Part shown: positions 52,470 through 61,768 of the stretch, in pieces
Numbering within the stretch: the first letter of the stretch is position 1
Layout of the letters: each line of letters starts with the position of its first letter
Assembly (NCBI GenBank): GCA_039198065.1
Contig: JBCCTU010000005.1
Location: forward strand, 62,001-126,000
Reading direction: 5' to 3'
DNA from: CALHVX01 sp039198065
GTDB lineage: Bacteria; Pseudomonadota; Gammaproteobacteria; Pseudomonadales; Azotimanducaceae
Length of the DNA: 64,000 nucleotides
The notes under the pieces: model-generated
The model's input: the letters and a program-made list of their open reading frames with translations, nothing else
The model's database searches: none
What the model was told of the DNA's origin: nothing
Program-made: the position numbers and the translations under genes

Positions 52470-53837
52470 CTAGTCAACCCAGCGCTGCTGAAGCCGTTTG
52501 CGCGCCCGCGCTGCGTCCTGGTGCAGGACATTGGTGTCTGTCCCTGGCAGCGCACCGTCGCGCAGCACCCATCGACCGTGAACCATGACGTCACACGCAG
52601 ACAGCGGCTCACCGCACAGCACCGGTGCAAGTTCCGGGGCCCAGAGACCAGCTAGTCGAGGTTGCTCGAGATCGTAGATCGCGAGGTCTGCCGCGCACCC
52701 CGCAGCGAGACGCCCGGTGTTCAGACCCAAAACCCGTGCACCACCGGCGGTAGCCCAGTGTGCGATTTGGTGCGCGTCGGTCGCGGCAGAGCCGCCGATG
52801 GCACGGTGCAACAGCCACGCGAGCGACATTTCGCTGAGCGGGGTCGCCGGTTCAGCCGAGGCGGCACCGTCCACGCCCAGCGAAACGTTTGCCCCCGCTG
52901 CATCCAACGCGGGTGCCGGCGCAATCCCGCTGCCGAGACGGCAATTAGATGTCGGGCAGTGAGCGAGACCGACACCACGACGCGCGAGACGCGGTAGGTC
53001 CTCTGGCTTCAGGTGCACCAGATGTGCGTACCACACGTCGTCTTCTAACCATCCGATTTCATCGGCGTAGTCAAGCGCGTCGAAGCCGTGCAGGGCCATC
53101 GCCGCCTCGTTGTCTGCGGCCACTTCAAGGAGGTGGCTGTGGCGACGCAGTTTGTGGCGGCGCGCGAAATCGCCAAGTTCGCGCATGAGCGCGGGCGGCG
53201 CGCCGTGAACCAACGACGTGGGCGCAACCACCACTCGCTCGCGTGCATCCGGTGCCGGATCGTGGTGCTTGCGCACCGTCGCTTCGAGACGCTCGAGCCA
53301 CTGCGTTTGGGATTCTGGCTGCAGCATTGAGCGGCGCATCCCGGGGTGGCTCTTGCTTTGCACGGCACCGCCGCGGCAGAGCACCAGCCGCATCCCGAGG
53401 TCATCGGCGGCCTGCCATAGCGCGGCTTCGATCTCTTCAGAGGTCGTTGCAGCGTAGAGATAGTGATGATCGGCGCAGGTAGTACAGCCGGCACGCAACA
53501 GCTCATAGAGCCCGAGCCGGGCTGCGGCATACAGTGCATCGGCATCGATGAGCGGCCAGGCGGTATACGGGACCGCAGGCAACCAGTCCGCCAGCGGTGC
53601 GGACAGTGCTGCAGGAACGCCCTTGAGTAAGGTCTGTGCAAGATGGTGATGCGTGTTAACCAGGCCGGGCCACAGCAGCTTGCCCGTTAGATCCAACCGC
53701 TGAGCGCCGGCCGGTACGACAAGGTTGTGCCCAACCGCCGCGATGTTCGACCCCTCGATCAGAAGGTCTTGGGGGCCATCGAGCGTGAGGCCACCAGCCA
53801 GGTGCCACAGCTCGGGTGCTGCACTGCGATTGGACAC
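52470..53837 (-). CDS. Amidohydrolase, 8-oxoguanine deaminase/AtzB-like
   Basis: A 455-aa metal-dependent hydrolase of the TRZ/ATZ group. Metal ligands: H63-x-H65 in N-T-H-H-H-L-A-Q-T, His in R-H-S-H-L-L-E near 235, His in A-H-L-V-H, and Asp in G-V-D-G-A-A-S near 320. L-V-H-G-A-P and L-G-S-G-I-A-P also match 8-oxoguanine deaminases and s-triazine aminohydrolases. It probably deaminates or dehalogenates an N-heterocycle. It lies 8 bp after the ABC binding-protein gene and is the last gene of the transporter operon. Confidence 0.85.
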   Translation of the reverse strand: MSNRSAAPELWHLAGGLTLDGPQDLLIEGSNIAAVGHNLVVPAGAQRLDLTGKLLWPGLVNTHHHLAQTLLKGVPAALSAPLADWLPAVPYTAWPLIDADALYAAARLGLYELLRAGCTTCADHHYLYAATTSEEIEAALWQAADDLGMRLVLCRGGAVQSKSHPGMRRSMLQPESQTQWLERLEATVRKHHDPAPDARERVVVAPTSLVHGAPPALMRELGDFARRHKLRRHSHLLEVAADNEAAMALHGFDALDYADEIGWLEDDVWYAHLVHLKPEDLPRLARRGVGLAHCPTSNCRLGSGIAPAPALDAAGANVSLGVDGAASAEPATPLSEMSLAWLLHRAIGGSAATDAHQIAHWATAGGARVLGLNTGRLAAGCAADLAIYDLEQPRLAGLWAPELAPVLCGEPLSACDVMVHGRWVLRDGALPGTDTNVLHQDAARARKRLQQRWVD

Positions 53838-53845
53838 TGCCGAGC

Positions 53846-54844
53846 TTACTCGGGTCTAAATCGCTCCGGCAGGTAGTCGAAGCCGAAGGCGCGATCGACC
53901 TCAACGGTACTGTCAAGCAGATCCAGCGCTTCGAGGTGGCCAATGTGGGTTACTAAACGCTCGCGATCAAAGCGGCCGAACGCTTCGCCAGCCGTTCCTT
54001 CGATCAGATTGTTGTCTGTCAGCGCCTGTTTGGTAAACGTCATGAACTCGGGCGTCTGCTGCGGGTTAAGGGCCGCGAGGCGTTCGTGCACGGCACTCCC
54101 GTCGCCTTCGATATAGGTCATCCATCCGCGCGCCGACGCGTCGAGAAATGCCTGCACCAGCTCCGGGTTCTGCGCTGCAAACTCAGCGTTGGTGTAGACG
54201 ATTCGATAAGGGTCAAAGCCTGAACTCGACAGCGGCAGTACACCGGCCTCAACGCCTTGCTGCGCAACAAAGAAGGGCTCGCTGGTAACAAAGCACTGCT
54301 GGACAAAGGTGGGATCGGCCAAGAACCGAGTCAACGAGTAGTCTAGCGGTACCAGTTGCAGCTTGATGCCCAAGGTCTTCTGCAAATACTGAACGTAGGC
54401 GGCACCCGGGTTGAGCATCACTGTGCGTCCGTCAAGGTCCGCTAGCGTTTCGATACCGCTTTCTTTGTGAAACATCACGCACTGCGGATCGTGCTGGAAG
54501 TAGGGAAACAGTGCCAGTAAGGGAATTCCCCGGGAAATGGCCATGATGAGGTTGTCGCTCGTGCCCACAGCGAATTGAATGCGGTTGGTCGCGACCATCT
54601 GCGGCACGTTGTTAATATTGGCTCCCGGGCGGATTTCCACATCCAACCCGGCTTCTTCGTAGTAGCCTGAAAGCTGCGCCTGATAGAAGCCGCCGTGTTC
54701 CGGCTGCGCATACCAGTCGGTTTGCAAAATGATCTTTGGTAGTGCCGTGGTCGACGCATCAGAACTGTCGTTGACTGAGGAATCGCCGCAGCCTGTCAGG
54801 AGCGCCAGTACGAGGGCGGGCAGCAGTCGTCGTATGCGCATCAT
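53846..54844 (-). CDS. ABC transporter substrate-binding lipoprotein, NMT1/THI5-like
   Basis: A 332-aa lipoprotein (signal ending L-L-T-G-C). The family entry Q-T-D-W-Y-A-Q-P-E-H-G-G-F-Y-Q-A is that of pyrimidine/thiamine-precursor binding proteins; G-Y-Y-E-E-A-G-L-D-V-E and F-A-V-G-T-S-D follow. It is the ligand receptor of the importer made by the adjacent permease and ATPase genes. Its ATG abuts the permease stop. Confidence 0.9.
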   Translation of the reverse strand: MMRIRRLLPALVLALLTGCGDSSVNDSSDASTTALPKIILQTDWYAQPEHGGFYQAQLSGYYEEAGLDVEIRPGANINNVPQMVATNRIQFAVGTSDNLIMAISRGIPLLALFPYFQHDPQCVMFHKESGIETLADLDGRTVMLNPGAAYVQYLQKTLGIKLQLVPLDYSLTRFLADPTFVQQCFVTSEPFFVAQQGVEAGVLPLSSSGFDPYRIVYTNAEFAAQNPELVQAFLDASARGWMTYIEGDGSAVHERLAALNPQQTPEFMTFTKQALTDNNLIEGTAGEAFGRFDRERLVTHIGHLEALDLLDSTVEVDRAFGFDYLPERFRPE

Positions 54845-55735
54845 TCAATCATCCAACAAATAGGAATCGTGCCAGCGATGCAGCGTCCACCACGCCAGCA
54901 GATTGACCAGACCAACAAACAGAAAGCCAATGGCGCAGGCGACGAAGGCCGAGGCAAACAGCGCTGGGACCTTAAACTGAGCGCTGAAGATCATGACAAC
55001 GAATCCCAAACCGGCTTCATTGCTGGATCCCATGCCGGCGACGGTATCCCCGTACAGCGCACCAATCGGTGTCAGCGCCGCTGCGATTTTGAGGCCGGTC
55101 ATAAAGTAGGGCAGTGCACCTGGGACGCGCAGCCAAAGCATCTGCTGCCAGCTGCTGGCCTTGTAGACCTGAAACAAATCCATCAGGTTGGCGTCGGTAG
55201 AGCGCAACCCCATGGTCGTGTTCGCAACGATGGGAAAGAAACAGATCAAAAACGTAATAGTGGTGATGCTGGTCAGCCCCTGGCCTGCCCAGAGGATGAT
55301 GATCGGCGCGATCACGATGATCGGCGTCATCTTGAGGAGCAGGATGTAGGGGTAGACGCCACGGAACGCCCACTGACTGGACGCCAGGAGCACCGACAGG
55401 GCGATGCCCCCGATGACTGAGGTAAAGAAGCCGATGAGGCAGGCGATGGTGGTTTGCACGGCACCGGAGAACAACACGGCCCGTTCGTCGAAACCCGCTT
55501 CGATTATCCGGTGCAGCGGCGGCAGCTGATACTCGGGGATGTCGAAAACGGCGATGGCCGCGTACCAGACCGCAAGCAGCGCGGCGCCGAACAGCAGCGG
55601 CCAGCCAACGGCCATGAGAGTTTTCGATGACAGTAAGCCGACCCGGTTTGCTGTGGCTGAGAGGGTCTTTGTGCGCTTCTCGGTTGGCGCGGCGCTGTCA
55701 GTGGCCGCATCACCGTCGGTAGTCAACTCAGCCAT
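54845..55735 (-). CDS. ABC transporter permease, SsuC/ThiX-like
   Basis: A 296-aa inner-membrane permease with about six helices. The EAA loop is visible near residues 175-200 (A-S-S-W-Q-Q-M-L-W-L-R-V-P-G-A-L-P-Y-F). ATG 55735 is chosen: it overlaps the ATPase stop by 8 bp and removes an unconserved arginine-rich extension of the open frame. Confidence 0.9.
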   Translation of the reverse strand: MAELTTDGDAATDSAAPTEKRTKTLSATANRVGLLSSKTLMAVGWPLLFGAALLAVWYAAIAVFDIPEYQLPPLHRIIEAGFDERAVLFSGAVQTTIACLIGFFTSVIGGIALSVLLASSQWAFRGVYPYILLLKMTPIIVIAPIIILWAGQGLTSITTITFLICFFPIVANTTMGLRSTDANLMDLFQVYKASSWQQMLWLRVPGALPYFMTGLKIAAALTPIGALYGDTVAGMGSSNEAGLGFVVMIFSAQFKVPALFASAFVACAIGFLFVGLVNLLAWWTLHRWHDSYLLDD

Positions 55736-56549
55736 GATGCACTCCGTGTAACGCGCGGGTGACTTCGAGCACCAGGCCACCGAACGCCTCGCTTTCACGC
55801 GTTGCCGGCGTTCGCGGATAGGCAAGGGGAATATCGAGCACGGCATCGATGCGTCCGGGGGTTGGCGCCAGCACCACCACCCGCGACGCGAGGAAAACGG
55901 CCTCGACGACCGAATGGGTTACGAACAGGGCGGTCCAGCCGGACTGTTCGCGGATTCGCAAGAGTTCTTCGTTCAGGGTATTGCGAGTCATCTCGTCTAG
56001 GGCGCCAAAGGGTTCGTCCAAGAGCAGCAGCGCTGGCTCGACGGTAAGCGCCCGTGCGATCGACACCCGCATGCGCATGCCACCGGACAGTTGCCGCGGA
56101 TACTGATCAGCGGCATGGGAGAGCCCCACCAGATCAATGCACTCTTGTGCGCGCTTCAGCCGCGCGGTGCGTTCGAGGCCAGCGATTTTCAGGGGCATGG
56201 CGACGTTGTCGATGACGCTTAACCAGGGCAGGAGGGTTGCATCCTGGAACACGTAGGCCAGCCGGTCGCGGACCGGTGGCTGTTCCTCAACAAAGTTCAA
56301 CGCCCCGGCGGTTGGTTCGATCAGTCCAGCGACGAGCTTGAGGAGCGTGGATTTGCCGCAGCCGCTGGGCCCGATGAGGGCGATAAAGTCTCCGCGCTCG
56401 ATCTGCAGGTCGACGTTGTTCAACACCTGCGTCTGCCCGTCGAAGGACTTGCACACGCCATCGAGCTGCAACAGCGCGTCCGTCGCACGCCCACCAGTTG
56501 CAGGCGTCGTAGGCGCCAGGCCGCTGCTCTGCGACACCGCTGTTGTCAT
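55728..56549 (-). CDS. ABC transporter ATP-binding protein, SsuB/ThiZ-like
   Basis: A 273-aa ATPase: Walker A G-P-S-G-C-G-K-S-T, Q-loop V-F-Q-D-A-T, signature L-S-G-G-M, Walker B L-L-L-L-D-E-P-F-G-A-L-D, and switch His in V-T-H-S. ATG 56549 has ggggga upstream; the frame stays open a further 42 codons without conserved content. It is the first gene of the ATPase-permease-binding protein-amidohydrolase operon. Confidence 0.92.
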   Translation of the reverse strand: MTTAVSQSSGLAPTTPATGGRATDALLQLDGVCKSFDGQTQVLNNVDLQIERGDFIALIGPSGCGKSTLLKLVAGLIEPTAGALNFVEEQPPVRDRLAYVFQDATLLPWLSVIDNVAMPLKIAGLERTARLKRAQECIDLVGLSHAADQYPRQLSGGMRMRVSIARALTVEPALLLLDEPFGALDEMTRNTLNEELLRIREQSGWTALFVTHSVVEAVFLASRVVVLAPTPGRIDAVLDIPLAYPRTPATRESEAFGGLVLEVTRALHGVHHG

Positions 56550-56740
56550 GGTTCCCCCGAGGCAATCGTCCGTCTCGTCCGGCAGCGTGTCGCCCCCGGC
56601 CAGACGCGTGGTTTTCTCGTCTTCGAGTTGAGCAACGAGCGTGCCAATGATGAACCCCTCACGGGACGGCTCCACGGGTACTCTGGGGCCGCCGCACCGC
56701 AGGGTGCAGGGGTGTGCACCGAGATAGCGCTGGCGGCGCG

Positions 56741-57136
56741 CTAATCAGGGGCAACTTTCGCTGCGACGACTTCGACCTCCACCAAAAACTCAGGGCGAGT
56801 GAATCCCACGACGATCATAAGAGTGGATGCCGGTGCTGGTTCTCCAACGTACTCATCGCGCACTGCCATGTAGTCGGCGAAGTGCTCCCGGGCCGTCACG
56901 TAGGCATTGATACGGACCAGATCGGCGAAGCTCATACCTGCTTCGCGCAATATGGCGCCAATGTTTTCAAAGCACTGGCGCGCCTGACCGCGTACCGTCG
57001 GGTCAATGGCATCATCCTTGCTGACACCAAGCTGTCCGGAGGTGAAGACCAAGGCTGCGCCGGGCGGCACCCGCATCCCGTGGTGGTAGTTTCCAAAGGG
57101 GACGCGCACATCGTCAGGCGCCAGAAAGTCGAACAC
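56741..57136 (-). CDS. RidA-family imine/enamine deaminase
   Basis: A 131-aa RidA/YjgF/UK114 protein with F-T-S-G-Q-L-G near 31, Q-A-R-Q-C-F-E-N-I near 50, and V-R-I-N-A-Y-V near 75, then V-E-V-E-V-V-A. The Arg of the active site (R-I-N) is kept. The family hydrolyses reactive imines or acts in pyrimidine and purine breakdown (RutC-type). It sits upstream of the importer genes and is divergent from the creatininase; the start is GTG 57136. Confidence 0.88.
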   Translation of the reverse strand: MFDFLAPDDVRVPFGNYHHGMRVPPGAALVFTSGQLGVSKDDAIDPTVRGQARQCFENIGAILREAGMSFADLVRINAYVTAREHFADYMAVRDEYVGEPAPASTLMIVVGFTRPEFLVEVEVVAAKVAPD

Positions 57137-57186
57137 GGTCAGTCCTCGGGCTAGGTTTTTCGCATTTTCGACCGGTGCTCAACGAG

Positions 57187-57996
57187 ATGGCAAACGTTCG
57201 CTTTTGGCACAACCTTACGACCAGTGAGTTCACGTCGCTGGATCCCGAGCGTACCGTCGCCCTGATGCCCCTCGGGGCAATCGAGCAGCACGGACCGCAT
57301 CTGCCGGTCTCGACCGATGCAACCATTGCTGAACAGATGTGCTGGCGGGCCGCCAAACAGCTAGGCGACAAGATCCCGTTGTTGGTCATGCCGACCTCAA
57401 CGGTCGGCAAGTCCACCGAGCACCTGCAGTACGAGGGGACTATCACTCACAGCGCCGAAACGCTGCTGCACAAGTGGATGGAGATTGGTGACAGTGTCGC
57501 TCGTTCGGGGATCAGGAAACTCGTGTTTTTCAATGGTCATGGTGGCCAGCCACAGATCATGGAAATCTGCTGCCGAGAACTCCGCATCAAACACGGCATG
57601 CTCTGTGTCGGCACCAGCGGCTGGACCTTCGGCCCTCCACCGGATAGCCCAGTGCCTGCCGACGAACGGCGCTTCGGGATACATGCGGGAACTGTCGAGA
57701 CGTCGATAATGCTATATCTGGATCCGGATCACGTTCATATGGAACACGCTGCGAATTTTTCCGGTTTGTTAGCCGATGTCGAAGCTGATTACGAGCGCTT
57801 GCGAATCATTGGCTCTAGCTACGTCGGCTGGCAGGCGCAGGACCTGCATCCAGCAGGCTGTTCCGGTGATGCGAGCGAGGCCACGGTTGAGATTGGTCGT
57901 CTCTATACCGAGCATGTCGTTAGTGGGCTGTCGGAGCTGCTGGTGGAGATTTCGCGCTATCCTCTGACGAACATCCGCAACCGTTCTGACTGGTGA
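57187..57996 (+). CDS. Creatininase-family amidohydrolase
   Basis: A 269-aa protein of the creatininase/FAPy-deformylase family: L-G-A-I-E-Q-H-G-P-H-L-P-V-S-T-D (Glu, His and Asp metal ligands), F-N-G-H-G-G, and G-T-V-E-T-S (Glu ligand). ATG 57187 gives the normal start M-A-N-V-R-F-W; a GTG four codons earlier is also open. Members open small lactam rings, such as creatinine, or deformylate purine-derived compounds. It is coupled by GTGA to the cytochrome gene. Confidence 0.88.
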   Translation: MANVRFWHNLTTSEFTSLDPERTVALMPLGAIEQHGPHLPVSTDATIAEQMCWRAAKQLGDKIPLLVMPTSTVGKSTEHLQYEGTITHSAETLLHKWMEIGDSVARSGIRKLVFFNGHGGQPQIMEICCRELRIKHGMLCVGTSGWTFGPPPDSPVPADERRFGIHAGTVETSIMLYLDPDHVHMEHAANFSGLLADVEADYERLRIIGSSYVGWQAQDLHPAGCSGDASEATVEIGRLYTEHVVSGLSELLVEISRYPLTNIRNRSDW

Positions 57997-58865
57997 CAGG
58001 ACTCGTGCGAAGCGGCTTCGGCATGTTGCGGTGGTGGTTGGCTGCCACCGCGCTCTTCGGCGCTGTCGGCCTAGTAAACGCGGACGATCGAGCGCTCCGG
58101 CTCACAACCCTCGATGGCGTCCAGCATTCGCTGACGATAGCCGAGCTGGATGAGCGGGTTGGGGTGGTCACTCGCGATATACCGCTCGATTTTCACTTTA
58201 AAGCGAACCGCCGCTTTGTTGGCTACGATCTGCGCACGCTGCTCAAAGCCTACGGGCTGCCGACCGACGACCACTACGAACTGATCTGTGAAGACGGCTA
58301 CATCGCGACACTGACGCCGGAGCAGATCAACAATCCCAACGCCCGGGCTCTGGTCGCGCGGGCCGATCTTGCCGCACCCGAGGGCGATCGATGGGACGCC
58401 TACCACATTGGTGAGCGAAAACTGTCCTTCGATCCGTTTTATATGGTCTGGTCTCCACAAACGGAGGCGCTATCGCCCGAGGCGCTCATCAAGTGGCCCT
58501 GGCCCTATGCCCTGGTTGGCATCCGGCCGGTAAACACCGAAACACAGTTTGCGGCTGCTACGCCGACTGAAGGTGCGGCCTCGCCGGTTACTGCCGGGTT
58601 TCGCGTGTTCCGCGAAAACTGCAGCAAGTGCCATGCGGTCAACGGCGCGGGCGGCAAACTGGGCCCGTCCCTGACCGACAGTCCCTTCGTCAGCTATTTC
58701 CCAAAGCCTCAACTCGTCGAGATGATCGCAGACATCGGGAAGTACTACGCCGACTCGAAAATGCCCAGCTATGGCGATCGTTTGAGCGCAGCTGAGCTCG
58801 AAACAGTCGCCGACTATTTGCGCTTTATGGCTGGAGCCTCGAGTACTGAGGCATCCGCACACTAA
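57993..58865 (+). CDS. Exported cytochrome c fused to a sulfite-oxidase-fold-like domain
   Basis: A 290-aa protein: signal peptide ~1-30; an N-terminal domain (~35-170) with L-T-T-L-D-G-V-Q-H-S-L-T-I-A-E-L and a V-G-Y-D-L-R-T-L-L-K-A motif like the molybdopterin-binding SUOX fold but too short to be a full enzyme; then a class I cytochrome c with C-S-K-C-H near 211 and Met ligand in K-M-P-S-Y-G near 250. Probably the periplasmic electron acceptor of an oxidase in the cluster. GTG 57993 overlaps the creatininase stop. Confidence 0.78.
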   Translation: MTGLVRSGFGMLRWWLAATALFGAVGLVNADDRALRLTTLDGVQHSLTIAELDERVGVVTRDIPLDFHFKANRRFVGYDLRTLLKAYGLPTDDHYELICEDGYIATLTPEQINNPNARALVARADLAAPEGDRWDAYHIGERKLSFDPFYMVWSPQTEALSPEALIKWPWPYALVGIRPVNTETQFAAATPTEGAASPVTAGFRVFRENCSKCHAVNGAGGKLGPSLTDSPFVSYFPKPQLVEMIADIGKYYADSKMPSYGDRLSAAELETVADYLRFMAGASSTEASAH

Positions 58866-60103
58866 AGGGAATAGTGCTCCGCTCGGCTTTGAGCATAGAC
58901 CCGGCGCCCGCTCTTAAACGTGGCCAGGCGCGGTGGTGGATCGGCGACAACCGTGCGTTCGTCGTAGGCATCGAGCACGACCAGGTCGGCCGATGCACCG
59001 TCCTCAATCACACCGGGGTGGCCGTCGAAGAGACGTCCAGCATCGGCGGTTACCAGATCCAACACCGCATCCAGCTCGCTGTCGCTTGTCAGTTGGTTCA
59101 GCTTTGCAGCCAAGCTGGCTGAGGCGAGAGGGTCATAGCCGCCGAAGGGGTTGAAGGCGTCCTGAACGTTATCGGAGCCTGCGGCGACGGGCACGCCAGC
59201 CGCCTGCAGAGCTTTTACCGGCGCTGAGCCGCGCGGGACGGGCCAGTGTGACCGTCCCATGAGCACCAGGTTACATTCCGGCAGCGCCCCCACCCCGATG
59301 CCCGCGTCGGCAACTCGGGCCAGGATTGCATCGCGTTCCTGAGCCGCCATGAAGGCCAGCGAGCAACAGTGGCTGGCGGTCAACGGACCTGTGAGTTGGC
59401 GTTCGATTGCACCGACCGCGAAAGCCTCAAGGGTGCGGCTGCTCGGGTCCTCGTTCTCGTCAATGTGGAGGTCTACGGGGATGCCATGAGCCTGCGCTGC
59501 GTCCAGTGTCGCAGCCACGTTAGCCGCTGGATTTTCAGCCAGCGCCGGAGCACCGCCCACCTGGTCAATGCCGAGCTGCAATGCGGCTTCGATCAGTTGC
59601 TTCGTTTTAGCTGAGCCATCGAGGCCTGCCATACCCACGAGCTGCAAGGTCAATCGATCCGCATAGCGCTGGCGCAGATCCACCATGATCGCGATCATTT
59701 CGAGGTCGTGGTCATTGCCTAAGTTGAGATGGCTACGCAGGCGCGTTACCCCTCGGCTCACGGCGGTTCTCAAGGCACGGTCGGCGTTAGCCTCGATCGC
59801 GTCTGCCGTCCGGCTAGCAGCAACCCGGTTAAAGTGCTCGATGGCACCAATGAGCGTCCCTTCCGGATTCCTGCTCGGGGTGAAGGTTTTATCGAGATGG
59901 GTATGGAGTTCGACCAGTCCCGGCAGTACGAGCCGGCCCGCAAGATCCCAGGTGCCGCCTTCAGCGTCGAGGGCTGGCGGTGCTGCCGGTGGTGTGCTTG
60001 CTGCGAGCTGGGTTGGCGCGATGCGCAGGGTGTCTGTGTCGACGTTGAGATCCCAGAGTCCTGCACGACCCCGCAGGGCTGCACGCTGAAGGATCCAACT
60101 CAT
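58862..60103 (-). CDS. Cytosine deaminase-like amidohydrolase
   Basis: A 413-aa amidohydrolase with the cytosine-deaminase pattern: H67-T-H69 in E-L-H-T-H-L-D-K, D-L-H-I-D-E-N near 215 (the His and Glu), A-S-H-C-C-S-L near 245, and A-G-S-D-N-V-Q-D-A-F with Asp near 312. These residues match CodA-type deaminases and isocytosine or N-isopropylammelide hydrolases. It overlaps the FAD oxidase gene by ATGA and is convergent with the cytochrome gene (4-bp overlap). Confidence 0.87.
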   Translation of the reverse strand: MSWILQRAALRGRAGLWDLNVDTDTLRIAPTQLAASTPPAAPPALDAEGGTWDLAGRLVLPGLVELHTHLDKTFTPSRNPEGTLIGAIEHFNRVAASRTADAIEANADRALRTAVSRGVTRLRSHLNLGNDHDLEMIAIMVDLRQRYADRLTLQLVGMAGLDGSAKTKQLIEAALQLGIDQVGGAPALAENPAANVAATLDAAQAHGIPVDLHIDENEDPSSRTLEAFAVGAIERQLTGPLTASHCCSLAFMAAQERDAILARVADAGIGVGALPECNLVLMGRSHWPVPRGSAPVKALQAAGVPVAAGSDNVQDAFNPFGGYDPLASASLAAKLNQLTSDSELDAVLDLVTADAGRLFDGHPGVIEDGASADLVVLDAYDERTVVADPPPRLATFKSGRRVYAQSRAEHYSL

Positions 60104-61491
60104 GAAGTCTCAAGCGCGTGTAGGTGCCCTGGGTTGAGCAGCCCGTGCGGATCCCAGCGGCGCTTCGCTTCGAGCATGCCTTCACCGTACCAGCGGGTAT
60201 CGTCGTCCAGAAAGTAGGTGTGTGGGTTGGAGACTCGAATGTCATTCGCCTCACAGTAATCAATTAACGCCCACAGCCGCTCTTTGGTCGAAAAGCGGAC
60301 GATAGTCAGTCCGCCGGCACGGAGCTCGCCGTCCCCACGGGTAAACTCAACGTGCTCCTGCACTTCTGGAAAGAGCGCTTTGCGCGCTTCGATCTGCTCA
60401 ACGAGCCGTTCAATGACGAACCCATCCTGCAGGTAAGTAAGCGCCGGATCGGTTTTCATGGCCCACTGCGTGGTGTGGTTCCAGGTGTAATCGTAAATCT
60501 GGAACCCGCGGGTTTGCGCTGAGCGTGGCCCGTCGTGATAGCTGATCGCACCGCCAAGGGCCGCTGCCCGCGCTGCGACGGCCTCGGGTCCTTCATCGGT
60601 GTAAAGGAACACCAGATGCTTGCCCTCCGGGCAGCCGCCCCGCTTAACCAGCGGCCGGAAGTAACTTGGAACGGGCCATTCGAAGGCGGTCAGGAGCCGC
60701 TTGCGCAGCTCGTCGTCGCGGCCGAGAGCTTCCGCCGCCGCGAGCGCGTCGCGCAACGTATCAAAGGCGAGCACGTACTGCTGCCAGGCGACCTTCGGGG
60801 CCAGGCCTAGAGTCACCTCGGTAACGAAGGCTGTGAGCCCGCAGTTATGCATGACATTGGGTAGGTCTTCACCGGTAATGAGTAAATCTTGCGGCTCTTC
60901 CTCGATGGTCAAGATTCTCAGCGCGCGAACGTTGTCAGCCTCCCGTAGCATGCCCCAGGTGATCGAGCCGACACCGCCGGATCCACCGGTGATGAAGCCG
61001 CCAGTGTGTGAAGTGGGAACGGTAGAGGGGAAGCAGCGCAACTCTGCGCCGTGCTCTTCGGCCGCTTTCTCAATGTCGTAAAGGATGTAACCGGCTTCAA
61101 CGCAGGCTTCGTCGGCGTTGATGTGCACCAGCCGGTTGAGGTGTTGCGTGCTCACCAGGATGCCACCGAACAGGGGGACACCCTGACCGTAGTTGCCCGT
61201 GCCTGCGCCCCGGGGTGTCAACGGAATTCGTTCGCGAACGGCGAGGGCGATGATGTCGCGCAGCTGCGCCTGGGTCTGTGGACGGACGATCACGTCGGCC
61301 ATTTGGCCATCGAGCTGCGGGATGAGCACCGGCGAGAAGTGGTAGCTGTCTTTTGACCCCGACCGCACCTGGCGTTCTTCGGTGAGCACGGCCTCCTCAC
61401 CAACGATGGATTGCAACGCGGCGACAACGGCTGGCGTGACGGTGCCAAATTGTGGGCGTGTTGCCTCTGACTCCTGTGTAAGCGTGCTCAT
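60100..61491 (-). CDS. FAD-linked oxidase (VAO/PCMH type)
   Basis: A 463-aa flavoprotein. The FAD-binding PCMH domain covers ~45-230: P-R-G-A-G-T-G-N-Y-G-Q-G-V-P, T-G-G-F-I-T-G-G-S-G-G-V-G-S-I. The C-terminus ends in R-R-W-D-P-H-G-L-L-N-P-G-H. The relatives are D-lactate/glycolate dehydrogenase and 4-cresol dehydrogenase-like enzymes; the neighbouring cytochrome c could be its acceptor although it lacks a Tat or Sec signal at its own start. ATG 61491 has ggagg four bases upstream; the longer open frame upstream is not conserved. Confidence 0.87.
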   Translation of the reverse strand: MSTLTQESEATRPQFGTVTPAVVAALQSIVGEEAVLTEERQVRSGSKDSYHFSPVLIPQLDGQMADVIVRPQTQAQLRDIIALAVRERIPLTPRGAGTGNYGQGVPLFGGILVSTQHLNRLVHINADEACVEAGYILYDIEKAAEEHGAELRCFPSTVPTSHTGGFITGGSGGVGSITWGMLREADNVRALRILTIEEEPQDLLITGEDLPNVMHNCGLTAFVTEVTLGLAPKVAWQQYVLAFDTLRDALAAAEALGRDDELRKRLLTAFEWPVPSYFRPLVKRGGCPEGKHLVFLYTDEGPEAVAARAAALGGAISYHDGPRSAQTRGFQIYDYTWNHTTQWAMKTDPALTYLQDGFVIERLVEQIEARKALFPEVQEHVEFTRGDGELRAGGLTIVRFSTKERLWALIDYCEANDIRVSNPHTYFLDDDTRWYGEGMLEAKRRWDPHGLLNPGHLHALETS

Positions 61492-61768
61492 TGGGCCTCC
61501 ATGGTTATTGCGGGCGCTGCGCGGCGCGCAGCGTTGGGTTGGGGAATACAAGTTCCATGCCGCGAAGGTTACACAGCTCAGATGAAGCAGCGGTGCAGCC
61601 GGCAGCGGCATCGATCTTGCTTTATTCCGGTCACCGAAAATGAAAAAGCGAAGGAAGAACGGTGCGAAGGAAACAGTGCATAACTGAGCGATCGAAGCGG
61701 TGCTTTGACGCCGCGCTTTCGGGTGCTGCGCGCGTGCGCCCGTCGGAGCGCCAAGGCGGGCCCTGGCC

